Below are positions 35,644-45,619 of a stretch of DNA of 64,000 nt, in pieces; position 1 is the first letter of the stretch; each line of letters opens with the position of its first letter. Source of the DNA: Juglans regia (Eukaryota > Streptophyta > Magnoliopsida > Fagales > Juglandaceae). The position numbers were made by a program, and so were the translations under genes. Location: assembly GCF_001411555.2 (NCBI RefSeq), contig NC_049902.1, positions 16,811,420 through 16,875,419 on the forward strand, in the 5' to 3' direction. Below the pieces are notes generated by a model. It searched no databases, had not been told where the DNA came from, and was given only the letters and a program-made list of their open reading frames with translations.

Positions 35644-36460
35644 TGATATGAACCCACGGGAAAGAAATCCCTTGAACCCACAATCAATTTGAAAACTCTC
35701 CAAGAAAGCCAAAATCATGTCAATGGATGGAGAACCTAGACCCGATGAGAACTCGTTTCAAGAACCTAAATTATATTAAAATCTAGACCCGTTGAAAAAC
35801 CCGTCTCAAGAACCCAGATTACAAAGGAAGAATGCCATAAAGGTTGTGATTTACCTTTGATAAGTTCAAAAGTTCAATTAAGAATAAGAGGAGTAAAACT
35901 CAACTCACAATGAATAAATTCATCAAATTTCATAAACTTCATAAACTTCTGAAAATGAGGCTACAAACAGTATTTAAACCAAAACCTAATTAAAACCCTA
36001 GATTAAATAAAACCCCATCTTCCAAAAATACCCCTGAGTGAACAGTGCCGCGGCTACAGTACGACGCTACAGTAACTCAGCTACAGTAACCCTAACCCTA
36101 GTTCAATAAAATAATAATTTTCTCAACATGCCCTTACATAGGCATAAACCCAATTATTCTAAGCAAATAAAATAGGTCCTTGAAATTAATTAAATAAGTT
36201 GAAAGCCTTCAAGTGCCCAAAGCCTATAAGTCATGTTGTTGCCCTTTCCATAGCTTATGAAATGAATCAAAGCATAATCTTTATCGTTTAAGCCCTTGAA
36301 CTTGTATTTGGCTCATCTGGAACTTGCAACATATCTTTAAGACTAGGCCCACCTTGGTTCCCATCAGAGGCGTCCCGAGTTTAGTGTAGAAAATGGGTAT
36401 GAGAATGAAGAGTATGGTGATTCTCTTGTTACCAGGCATGCACTCAATACAAAAATCAAG

Positions 36461-37348
36461 ATGGATGATATAGAGCAGCAGAGTGAGAATATTTTTCATA
36501 CTAGATGCCACATCAACAACAAGGTATGTAGTATGATCATTGATTTGAGGAGTTGTATTAATTTGGCTAGCACTACTTTAGTTGAGAAATTGAATTTACG
36601 TACCTTGAAACACCCTAGACCATACATGTTGCACTGGTTGAGTGATTGTAGAGAGGTTAGGGTAAATAAGCAAGTGCTAGTTTCTTTTTCAATTGGAAAA
36701 TACCAGGATATGGTGCTTTGTGATGTGGTGCCTATGCATGCTAGTCATATTTTGTTGGGAAAGCCATGGCAGTATGATAGGAAGGTGATCCATGATGGGT
36801 TAAGGAACATGTACAGTTTTGAAAAGGATGGAAAAACAATCAAACTTGCTCCTTTAACTCCAAAACAGGTCCATGGGAATCAATTGAAGCTGAAATGTAA
36901 GGTTGCTCAAAACAGAAAGAGTGAAAATGAGAGTGATAAAAAAAGAAAGAGTAAAAGTGAGAGTGATCAAAAAAGAAAAAGTGAAAAGGAGATTGAGCAA
37001 ACAAGGAAGAGTGAAAGTGAGAATGAGCTGAAAAGCAAGAGTGAAGGTGAGAGTGAAAGTGAAAGTGAGATTGAGCTGAAAAGCAAGAGTGAATGTGAGA
37101 TTGAGAAGAAAAGAAATAGTGAGACCGAAATGGAGAAAGAGAGAAAAATGAGAGAGAGAAAAGAAGAGGGTGAGACTAAGACCTCAAGTAAAAGAGAGAA
37201 TGAGTTGAAAAATAATTATGAGGTCGAGAGTACAAAAAAAGATGAAGAAAAAGAGAGTGACAGAAAAAAAGAGAGTGAAAATAAAAAAGAGTGTGAAAGG
37301 GAAAAAGAGAGTGAAAAAGAAAAAGAGAGTGGAAAGAAAAGAGAGTGA
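36461..37348 (+). pseudogene. Family B protease and K/E/S-rich linker, 295 codons (copy B2)
   Basis: Retropepsin-like region: VCSMIIDLRSCINLASTTLV (active-site triplet changed to DLRS as in B1), VLVSFSIGKYQDMVLCDVVP, HILLGKPWQYDRKV. From about residue 147 the protein is almost entirely K, E, S and R in loose repeats (KSESESDQKRKSEKE-like units of 8-14 residues). Element F has a much shorter linker of the same kind (about 45 residues), so the linker has expanded in family B. The frame closes at 37348 and pol continues in the +1 frame. Confidence 0.8.
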
Positions 37349-37380
37349 AGAAAGTGAGAGAAAAACAAAGAGAAAAGCGA
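36915..37380 (+). repeat. Purine-rich degenerate repeat coding for the charged linker
   Basis: Almost pure A/G DNA in loose repeats of AGAAAGAGTGAAAATGAG type. The equivalent minus-strand tract of B1 is about 33720-34090. Confidence 0.75.
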
Positions 37381-38732
37381 GTTTTTATGCTAAGGCGAGT
37401 CTTAATCCTAACGTACTTGACGTATGTTTGCCTAGTATTGTTGTCTCTTTGTTGCAGGGATATGAGGTCGTGTTTCCAAGTGGTGTATTTAGTGGATTGC
37501 CACCCATTAGGGAGATAGAGCACTACATTGATTTTGTGCCAGGTGCAACAATTCCTAACCGACCTTTCTTGGAAGAACATGAGTCATTGACACACTTAAA
37601 GGGAGAAGATAAGTTGTTGACTATAATGCGTGCTAAGCGGGAGGATTCTATTGAGACTTTTGCTCATGTATTCAAATGCACACAAGGTATGGAAACTTTT
37701 GTGGTTGATGCTTTAGCAAGAAGGTATGTACTTATCTTCATTTTAGATGCAAAATTGTTGAAACTTGAATATGATAAGGAATTGCATGCTAATGATGATG
37801 ACTTTGCTATTGTATATGGAACATGTGAGAAAGCATCGTTTGGTAAGTTCTATAAACTAGATTGGTACTTGTTTATAAAGAATAGATTTTATGTACCTAC
37901 TAGTTTTATATGTAAGTTGCTTGTGTGCGATGGACATGGTGGTTTGTTGGGTAACCATGGTGTAAGGAAGACTTTTGTTGTGTTGCATGAACGTTTGTGG
38001 GAATATCATTTGCCTTTCAATGACGTGTTGCATGAACATTTGTGGAAGTATCAATTGCCATTCATTGATGTGTTGCATGAACGTTTGTGGGACTATCATT
38101 TGCCCTTCATTGAGTTTGCATATATTTGGAGTAGTCATTCTGGTGTCAAGAAAATATTAGACATTTTGTATGAACATTTATGTTGGTCTAAGATGAAGAG
38201 AGATGTCAATTGTATTTGTGGCAGGTGCATTACATGCAGAAAGGCCAAATTTATACTTTTGCCACATGGGTTGCATACGCCCTTACCTATTCCTAGTGAG
38301 TCATGTGTAGACATATCTATGGACTTTGTTTTGGGGCTGCCTAGGAAAGAAAGGAGTAGAAATTCTATTTTTGTGGTTATGGATGGATTTATAGAGTTTG
38401 CATATAACAGGACCATGCATACTACCACTTTATATTCTCCTTTTGAAATTGTTTATAGACTTAATCTATTTACTCCTTTAGATTTAATATCTTTATCTGT
38501 TGACAACAGGAGTAGCTTAGATGGATGTTCTCAAATTCTTGAACAAATTAATGACAATGCATATGAAATCAATGATAATGTTACTAACATTTTTCCTTTG
38601 ATCCAGGTGGAGATTCGAGGTCGAATCCTTTTGAGGAGAGGGAGAATGATGGGAACCAAGGTGGACCTAGTCTTAAAGATATGTTGCAAGTACCAGATGG
38701 GTCAAATACAAGTTCAAGGGCTTAAACGATGA
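37218..38732 (+). pseudogene. Family B pol lacking reverse transcriptase and integrase core, 504-codon open frame (copy B2)
   Basis: Same architecture as B1, but open for longer. The first 50 codons are the linker read out of frame. From SLNPNVLDVCLPSIVVSLLQ the pol frame is genuine. RT and most of RNase H are missing (PGATIPNRPFLEEHESLTHL joins the two sides). The integrase zinc region carries the threefold 15-residue repeat (37982-38116) and CICGRCITCRKAK. The integrase core jumps from VVMDGF to IEFAYNRTMH, losing the DDE core. The C-terminal part runs past the purine tract into the LTR and stops at 38732. Both copies share the same deletions, so the deleted form was itself copied, presumably using enzymes of a complete relative. 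The B copies are more decayed at single sites than at the frame level. Confidence 0.85.
37982..38116 (+). repeat. Threefold 45-bp in-frame repeat in family B pol (copy B2)
   Basis: Units 37982-38026, 38027-38071 and 38072-38116. The last unit runs on into PFIEFAYIWSSHS, which resembles the integrase segment [13 protein letters not shown] of element F located far downstream, pointing to template switching during reverse transcription. Confidence 0.9.
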
Positions 38733-39367
38733 AGATTATGCTTTGATTCATTTCATAAGCTATGGAAAGGGCAACAACATGACTTATAGGCTTTGGACAC
38801 TTGAAGACTTTCATCTTATTTAATTAATTTCAAGGACCTATTTTATTTGCTTAGAATAATTGGGTTTATGCCTATGCAAGAGCATATTGGGAAAGTTATT
38901 ATTTTATTGAACTAGGGTTAGGGTTACTGTAGCGAGTTACTGTAGCTCCGTACTGTTGCCGCGGCACTGTTCATCCAAGGGCACTTTTGAAAGATGGGGG
39001 GGTTTATTTTGGCTAGGGTTTCATTATGTTTTGCTTTAAATACTCTATGTGGCCACGTTTTAATCAGATTATGAAGTTTATGAAATTTGATGAATTTATT
39101 CATTGTGAGTTGAGTTTTCTTCTCTTGTTCTTGATTGAACTCTTGAACTTATCAAAGGTAAATCACAACCTTTGTGGCGTTCTTCCTTTGTAATTTGGGT
39201 TCTTGAGACGGGTTCTTCAACGGGTCTAGATTTTAATATAATCTAGGTTCTTGAAACGAGTTCTCATCGGGTCTAGATTCTCCATCCTTGACTTGATTTT
39301 GGCTTTTTTGGGGAGTTTTCAAATTGATTGTGGGTTCAAGGGATTCCTTTCCCGCGGGTTCATATCA
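38647..39367 (+). mobile_element. LTR of copy B2 (short subfamily)
   Basis: 721 bp, TGATGGGAACC to GGTTCATATCA, immediately after the purine tract GAGGAGAGGGAGAA. A TTTAAATACTC motif near 39033 is a possible TATA element. Confidence 0.85.
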
Positions 39368-39871
39368 AAACATCAACTCTATTCTTTTCTCCCACTCTAA
39401 ATAAATTTCAGGGTCAGTTCTACCTTGGAATGATGGTATTTTCATTTTGATGCTTCCAAGGTTCTTATCTACTCTATCTCGACCCCCTGAGTTTGCCCTA
39501 AGGCCTCTTCCACGCCTAACTCCTCTATGTCCACCCAATCCAACTTCAAATGTTAAGCCTTCCTCATTCTCACCAAACTCTCCATTCTTATACCCATTCT
39601 CAATTCTAGGCTCACGTCGCCTCCTATTTCTCTCACCTTGTAGATTTCTAATCATTGCTTCTTGATTATCCATACTATCCCTCACTTCACCCAACACCAA
39701 GTTCAACCGCTCAAACTGTTGTTGCATGGCTTGCAACACAAAGGATGAGTTATCTGCCACACTTTTTGGTGATGAGTCACTTCTATGAGACATCATAATA
39801 TGTTGCACAAAAAGAATGTTAGTGGAAAACCTCGCACACTCCCTTACGTGTTTACACTCGAATAATGACAC
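39368..39871 (-). pseudogene. Gag N-terminal part of copy B3, 168 codons
   Basis: Starts MSLFECKHVRECARF, continues with QAMQQQFERLNLVLGEV (coiled coil), RNRRRREPRIENGY, an R/G-rich stretch and SIKMKIPSFQGRTDPEIYLE, WEKRIELMF. The last part aligns with the capsid start of element F (KIKIPSFQGKNDLEVYLEWE). Unlike B1 and B2, gag is not internally deleted here, so a fuller form of family B exists. The frame is ended by the adjoining LTR. Confidence 0.8.
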
Positions 39872-40646
39872 TCTACTTGTGTTTCACTCTTAGTGGCTTT
39901 TTCCCGATAATAGTCTCACACTCTCTTGCCTTTTACCTCAAGAGTTTTCCTACTCAAGTTCTTTAAGAACTAATTGAACATAATCAACAGAAAGCAACCT
40001 TGTTTTATCCCAACTAGTAATTAGATCCAGGAAACAAGAACAAGAGAAACATGGAAGGAATAAAAATGACACGAGAATCAATGAAGTTATACGGATGAAA
40101 GAGTAACAATAAGACAAGATACCAACTTTAGTGATGTATGCAGCAGCCCCTTTGATGATAAAGTTCAATCAACAAATTTCTTTCTTTCTCATTTTTGTAA
40201 CTATGTAGCAACCATTGAATATGCTACCTTTTCTTTTCTTCTTCTTCTTCTTCTCTCTTTTTTTTTTTCGAATTTTCCTTTCTTTTCTTTTCTTTTCCTT
40301 TCTTTTCTTTTCTTTTCTTTTCTTTAATTCAACCACAAACAGCAATATTCAATTGTGAAAATCCAAGCAATTGAATTCAAACACACAAGCATAGACAATG
40401 AAGTAGAAGAGAATCAATGGAACAACACTCCAAGCAATTGACAAACTTAGAGATGCAAGAAACCCTAGAATTTTGAAACCCTTGGAGATGCAAATTTCAG
40501 CCAAACCCAAAACCCTAAGAATTTCGGCAGCCTACTTGTTGCTTCTATTTTTTTTTTTTTTTTTTTTGGCAACCCTAGAACAATGAAGCCCTAGAATTAA
40601 ATTTAAGGATGCTAGAATTAAAAGATAGAATCAAACCTGATTGGAA

Positions 40647-40664
40647 ACCTTGCTCTGAATACCA
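40647..40664 (-). other. Primer binding site of copy B3
   Basis: Minus strand TTTGGTATTCAGAGCAAGG: the tRNA-Met site with one extra T. Confidence 0.65.
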
Positions 40665-42318
40665 AATGATATGAACCCGCGGGAATGAAATCCCTTGAAC
40701 CCACAATCAATTTGAAAACTCCCCAAGAAAGCCAAAATCAAGTCAAGGATGGAGAATCTAGACCCAATGAGAACTCGTTTCAAGAACCTAGATTATATTA
40801 AAATCTAGACCCGTTGAAGAACCCATCTCAAGAACCCAGATTACAAAGGAGGAACTCCACAAAGGTTGTGATTCACCTTTGATAAGTTCAAAAGTTCAAT
40901 TAAGAACAAGAGGAGATAAACTCAACTCACAATGAATAAATTCATCAAATTTCATAACTTCATAATCTGATTAAAATGAGGCTACATAGAGTATTTAAAG
41001 CAAAACCTAATGAAACCCTAGCCAAAATAAACCCCCCATCTTCCAAAAGTGCCCCTGGATGAACAGTGCCGCGGCTACACTGCCGAGCTACAGTAACTCG
41101 GCTACAGTAACCCTAACCCTAGTTCAATAAAATAATAACTTTCCCAACATGCCCTTGCATAGGCCCCTTAAGTGCTTCCCATAATAAACTCAATTATTCT
41201 AAACTAATAACATAAGTTCTTTAAATGAATTAAATAAGTTGAAACCCTTCAAGAGCTCAAAGCCTTTAATTCTTGTTGTTGCCCTCTTCCGTAGCTAATC
41301 AAATGAATTAAAACTGGATCTTCATCATTCAAGCCCCATCTTGAATGTTGGGCTCTTGCTAAACTTGTCCCAAGTGGATTGCATCAATCCTTGCATTGTT
41401 TCCTTGATCTTCTTGGCCCATCTGGAAGTTGCAAATGATCTTTAAGACTAGGTCCATCTTGGTTCCCATCACCCAGCCTTTGGCAAACCATGAACCCCAT
41501 GACAGAACAACGCTAAACCACTAAGTATGTGCACTGCCATAGGGATAGTAACCAAATTGGTGCGTTGCATGCCCCTCCCACTGTCCAACTTCAGTGTAGT
41601 CATCACCACCGCGTGAAGCCCAGCAGCCAGTTTTCCTAGTGTCAACCATGGGACCACCGTGGAACAGCCACTGCCTCCACGTCCAGGAAACACCCAACAA
41701 TAGCAATGCACCGCAACACAACCCAAGCGTAACTCCCTTTCGTTCACTGCCTCTCCACGTTCTCGGCTGAACACTCGTCAACTTTGCACCCATAAACCAG
41801 ACCACCACTTTTGACACACTCCGGCTCAGCCTTCGTCAACCCTGCACCAAGTTTCAGCCGCTGCTAGCCTCTTCAACCCAGTCGTTGCACCGTCCAGAAT
41901 ACACATTGCTCCCATACGAAATCAACACAACCCGGGCACACTGCAGCTCCACAGATCACCACTCCACTTCTCCGTGCGCCATCTCCACTTGGCCATCACT
42001 GGAGCTCCCGCTCCTCTGCCGTATACCATTGCACCACCACCTTATTGTCGAGGACGACCACCTACATAGTGAACCTAAAACTCCCCTGTTTTAGCCACCG
42101 AAAACAGAGCAACCCAACCCGGTGCACTTGTCGTTCGAAGCCACCACACATGGTGCAAACGCTTCCACGTCGTTACCACCGGCACAGAGAACTCTGACGG
42201 TCACTCCACGCCACTCCTTTTTCCGCTGCGTCCCTTTTGGTAAGCCACCTATAGTACCTCTGTGTCACTGACACTCTCTCGGCTTACTCTATGTCTTTCA
42301 TTTTTTTCCTCATTCATT

Positions 42319-42320
<2 letters not shown>

Positions 42321-42358
<38 letters not shown>
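42321..42358 (+). repeat. (TC)n microsatellite
   Basis: 38 bases of pure TC repeat in the C-rich half of LTR A. Confidence 0.95.
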
Positions 42359-42361
<3 letters not shown>

Positions 42362-43523
42362 CAGTGCTCTGCCGAGTTCACCGCCGTCTGCCTAGCCCCT
42401 CTTGCCTACGTCGCACGCTGCTGCTTGTTTTTCCTTCGTGAGTAAGCCCTGCCGTGCATGTTATGTTGATTTACGTAGGTTTTTTTGTTAGTTTTCAAAG
42501 AATTAAATGAAATTACCGTAATACCCTTTACTACATGTTATATTAATGGGCTTTTAAACTTTTATTATGTATTAGTACACTCTTATATAATTAGGATTAT
42601 AGAAAATCACTTAAGTATTTTAACATATTATTTAAGTAAAGATTTATTTTTAAGAGCAAATAATATTGGTGTAATGTTGTTTTTTTTACACTTTAGATAT
42701 GATTTAGTCTATTTAAAAATAGTTATGGTTTATTCTAAAAATATTTTGGGATAATTATATAATCTAGTATTAAACTTTATAAATTGTTTTCAATAATAAA
42801 TAGGATGTTTATTTTGTACTATTGGTAGCAAATTATTTTTATAGTAAGTGTGTAATTTTATTTTGAACATTTAAATTATGATTAAAGCTATTTTTTTTTA
42901 TGAAATTTTTACTAGTACTTATCTTAAATGTTGATTGATATCAAGGAAATTTAGAGAATGAGGATATTTTGGGAATGATGAGAATTTTAGCTTTTGAGGA
43001 ATTAAATAGGTTATTTTAGAAGCTTAGGATTAAATATCGAAATATGAGATTAATTGGAAATTTACGAGAATTACGTGATTATTTTATAGGTGATCATTAA
43101 TTATTGTTCAACATTTTGAAGGAAATTCCAAAAAAGCTAAGTCCAGGTAAGTGGGGTTCCTATGCTAGACTTTACATTAAAATAAAATGAGTTGAAGTTA
43201 TTTTTGGAAAATATACATATTTGATTTTGAAAAGAAATTTGAACTACCTCAGTTATTTGTTCTGCATTTCCCATGAGATTATGCTTAAGAAGAAAATATT
43301 TTCTATCATGACTGGTGTAGACATGAGCTTATTTTTGATATTCTGTTTTTGAACTTTGAAAACGAGAGCGAATATGAAATTTGTGCATAAATTATGTTGT
43401 GATATGATTTTGTTCTGTTCTGAATATTTTGTTCAGTACTCTGTTTGGATAAGACGTGATTTCTGAAAACCTTTGACATGACTTTCTAATTCTGAATTTG
43501 ATTATGTTTCCGCTCTGTTCAGT

Positions 43524-43703
43524 TACGGCCCTGCCAAGGGTGATAATAGCGGCATACGACCCAATCACGGGTTACAATAGAGGGTACGGCCCAACGACGG
43601 GTTATAATAATGTATACGACCCAACCACGAGTAATAATAGTGGATACGACCCAACCACAGGTAATAATAGTGGATACGGTCTTGCCATGAATTATACTAG
43701 TGG
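43524..43703 (+). repeat. Six-unit 30-bp tandem repeat inside LTR A
   Basis: Unit starts 43524, 43555, 43585, 43615, 43645 and 43675. Same motif as 15592-15742 but one unit more. Confidence 0.85.
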
Positions 43704-44403
43704 TCTCTGTTTTGAGTGCACACCTTGGTGACAGAGTGATTTATGTTCAGCTTGGCTATCCACAGATGCACAACCCTACCACGAGGGTTATACATGGCCT
43801 CTGTTCTGATATGATGTTCTGATGATGATGATGATCATTTATGTTATGCCAAAGAATATTTTTGAATGAAATTATTTCTAAATCTTCGCTCTGATATTTT
43901 GATAACATGTTTTGCTTCCGCACTCTGAAAATGAAAATGTTTTGTCCTGCATTCTGATTTCTGTAAATGCTCATGTTTATACACTAGTATATATTCTCTG
44001 CTTACTGAGTTGTTGATAACTCACCCCTTATCTCCATATATTTTTCAGATAATTTTGATGGTTCAGCTGGAGAACAAGAGTAGGAAGTTTTAGCAGGTAT
44101 GATGATTGGAGTGGAATAAGTGCCTGAGGGTACAAGTGTTTATTTGAGAGTCGTAGTTAGTAAATTGATTTTATTTTTTGGGTGTTTTGATTTGATGAGT
44201 TAAGGATAATTTCGAGTTTTGGAGAGTTTTTAATTTATGTTATTGAGATTTTCTTTATTGTCCCCATGGAGGAATTTAGATATTTGGATTGATTAAATTG
44301 ATTAATATTTTATTGGATTTTTTGGATTTTATAGTTGTACTATTTAAGTTGATTTTAGGTATTAAGGATTAACTCTCCGGACCTCCGGGAACGGGGCGTT
44401 ACA

Positions 44404-44811
44404 AACAGTGTCGCGGCTATTGTAACTCTTGAAACTCTAGTTCCTAAAATGTAACTTTCCAAATTAGCCCTTGGCCAAAATACAAGACCTTCGCATAAAT
44501 CATAGTTCATAAGAAATAAGACATATGTGGGCCAAGCATCCTCAAGCCCAATTATTCTATAGTAATTCCTATAACTATTAAAACAAGCCACTTTAAAAAA
44601 ATAAACAAGTCCAAAGCCTTCGATCACATAATCATAATAATAGGCCCTAATTTATGTTGCACTCTTCCATAGCTTGTATCACGTGGATGATCAGTGGATC
44701 TCATTCTCTCAAGCCCATCTTGAATATTTAGCTCTTGCTAGACTCGTCCCAAGTGGATTGTACCAATCCTTGCATTGCTTAATTGATCTTCTTAGCTCTT
44801 GAACCCCATCA
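44404..44811 (-). mobile_element. Diverged LTR B fragment
   Basis: Minus-strand LTR B-like sequence: AACAGTGTCGCGGCTATTG near the left border, AAGTGGATTGTACCAATCC near the right, ending GAACCCCATCA. It directly follows the end of LTR A. Confidence 0.65.
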
Positions 44812-44935
44812 CCATCTCCCGCCTCAACCAAGCCTCGCGCTCGCACTCTAAGCGATCAGGCCCATCTCTCGCCTCAGCTGAGCCACAAGCTGCCTACCCG
44901 CACTCTATGTAATCGAGCCCATATCTCAAATCTTA
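44812..44935. repeat. C-rich two-unit repeat
   Basis: Two units of about 55 bp, each with CCCATCTC-CGCCTCA, a GAGCC or AAGCC block, CGCACTCTA and AATCGAG or GATCAGG. Confidence 0.5.
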
Positions 44936-45091
44936 TTTCGGAAATATTTACTGTTTGCGCCAGAGGAACAAATGAACGGCGACCAGCCTCCAGATTTTAC
45001 TTCCCTACGTATTCGGGCAGACCGAGTCGACTACATTTTTACCTCTAAAGATTCTTAAGGTCTTTATTTGCCCTTAAGAATCACGGGGTAC

Positions 45092-45609
45092 TGTGAGGGA
45101 GTAAAAACAATTAAGCCCAATACAGGGCCCAGCCACCAGGCCACATTATGAGTCCTGCACAAGAGATATGAGTGGGGGACATGACAGGCAGGTCGTAGGC
45201 TTCAGAGCATGAACTTGAGTGGCACAAGTGGGAAGGGAAGGCTTCCTGACACACACGCCAATAGATATATAAAATGGCCTTCAGCCAGATGACCAAGGGT
45301 CTTCATCTTCTTCTTCGATTCTTCTTCTCTTCTCTTCGACTTCTCCTTCAACCTCAAGACAGGGAGTTCAAGTGAAGGCCTTTTCTATAGTAAAGTTATA
45401 TTCAGCATCACCATTGTACAATGAGATATGAGGGACCATGAGAGACTGTAAACAAGAATATTATAGTGGATTTTTCCTCCCCAAACACCCGTGGACGTAG
45501 GCATCAGCCTAACCATGTAAACCCATGTGTTCATCTCTTTTATTTCTCTGCACTTATATTTTTCATTCACCGTTATGGACGTACGGATCAATACTGTACA
45601 CCTGCATCA
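45092..45609 (+). mobile_element. 518-bp LTR of a copia/gypsy-type element
   Basis: TGTGAGGGAGTAAAAAC to ACCTGCATCA, with a TATA box (TATATAAA at 45266-45273) and the CACCCGTGGACGTAGGC block common in plant LTRs. A G-rich bit (ATCACGGGG) precedes it. GCCAGAGG occurs both before it (44961) and after it (45618), as if primer-site regions of two copies remained. No coding region, so a deleted or TRIM-like remnant. Confidence 0.55.
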
Positions 45610-45619
45610 GAATACTGCC

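Larger units (their letters stand above)
31633..36366 (-). mobile_element. Family B gypsy element with mismatched LTRs (copy B1)
   Basis: Minus-strand order: LTR 36366-35644 (723 bp), primer site, leader, gag start, protease, K/E/S-rich linker, deleted pol, purine tract at 32440-32426, LTR 32425-31633 (793 bp). Both LTRs start TGATGGGAACC and end GGTTCATATCA. The two LTRs belong to different subfamilies: the left one carries a longer start region (AGTGGATTGCATCAATCC) shared with the LTR at 40667-41471, while the right one matches the LTR at 38647-39367. Flanking bases (GGAGA, GAGGC) do not match. This is therefore probably a rearranged composite, not one insertion. Confidence 0.8.
36367..39367 (+). 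mobile_element. Family B element lacking its 5' end, inverted relative to B1 (copy B2)
   Basis: Starts inside gag directly at the border of the B1 LTR (36366/36367) and runs through protease, linker, deleted pol, purine tract (38631-38646) and a 721-bp LTR (38647-39367, TGATGGGAACC to GGTTCATATCA). It is a reverse-complement counterpart of about 31633-34625, so the two form a 3-kb inverted repeat with a 1.7-kb loop. After 39367 comes the gag of copy B3 on the minus strand. Confidence 0.85.
39368..41471 (-). mobile_element. Family B element: 5' LTR, leader and gag start, cut in gag (copy B3)
   Basis: Minus strand: LTR 41471-40667 (805 bp, long subfamily), primer site, leader with a (CTTTT)n tract at about 40255-40325, then gag from 39871. 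Gag stops abruptly at the LTR end of copy B2 (39367/39368). The rest of the element is not found here, although the long-subfamily LTR at 31633-32425 could be its partner. Confidence 0.75.
41472..44403 (+). mobile_element. LTR A, 5' end missing, 2932 bp
   Basis: Starts mid-LTR at CCCAGCCTTTGGCAAACC (equivalent to 13531 in the solo LTR A) exactly at the border of the B3 LTR and ends GGAACGGGGCGTTACA. The C-rich part has diverged strongly from the first copy, while the T-rich half stays close. It contains a (CT)n tract and the 30-bp tandem repeat. The missing 5' part was probably removed by the rearrangement that created the family B cluster. Confidence 0.85.

Noticed and set aside
36079..36097. 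Telomere-like CCCTAACCCTA in LTR B (also near 38925, 41112 and 52608)
   Set aside because: Only two units, and present at the same place in every LTR B copy, so it is part of the LTR and not an interstitial telomere.
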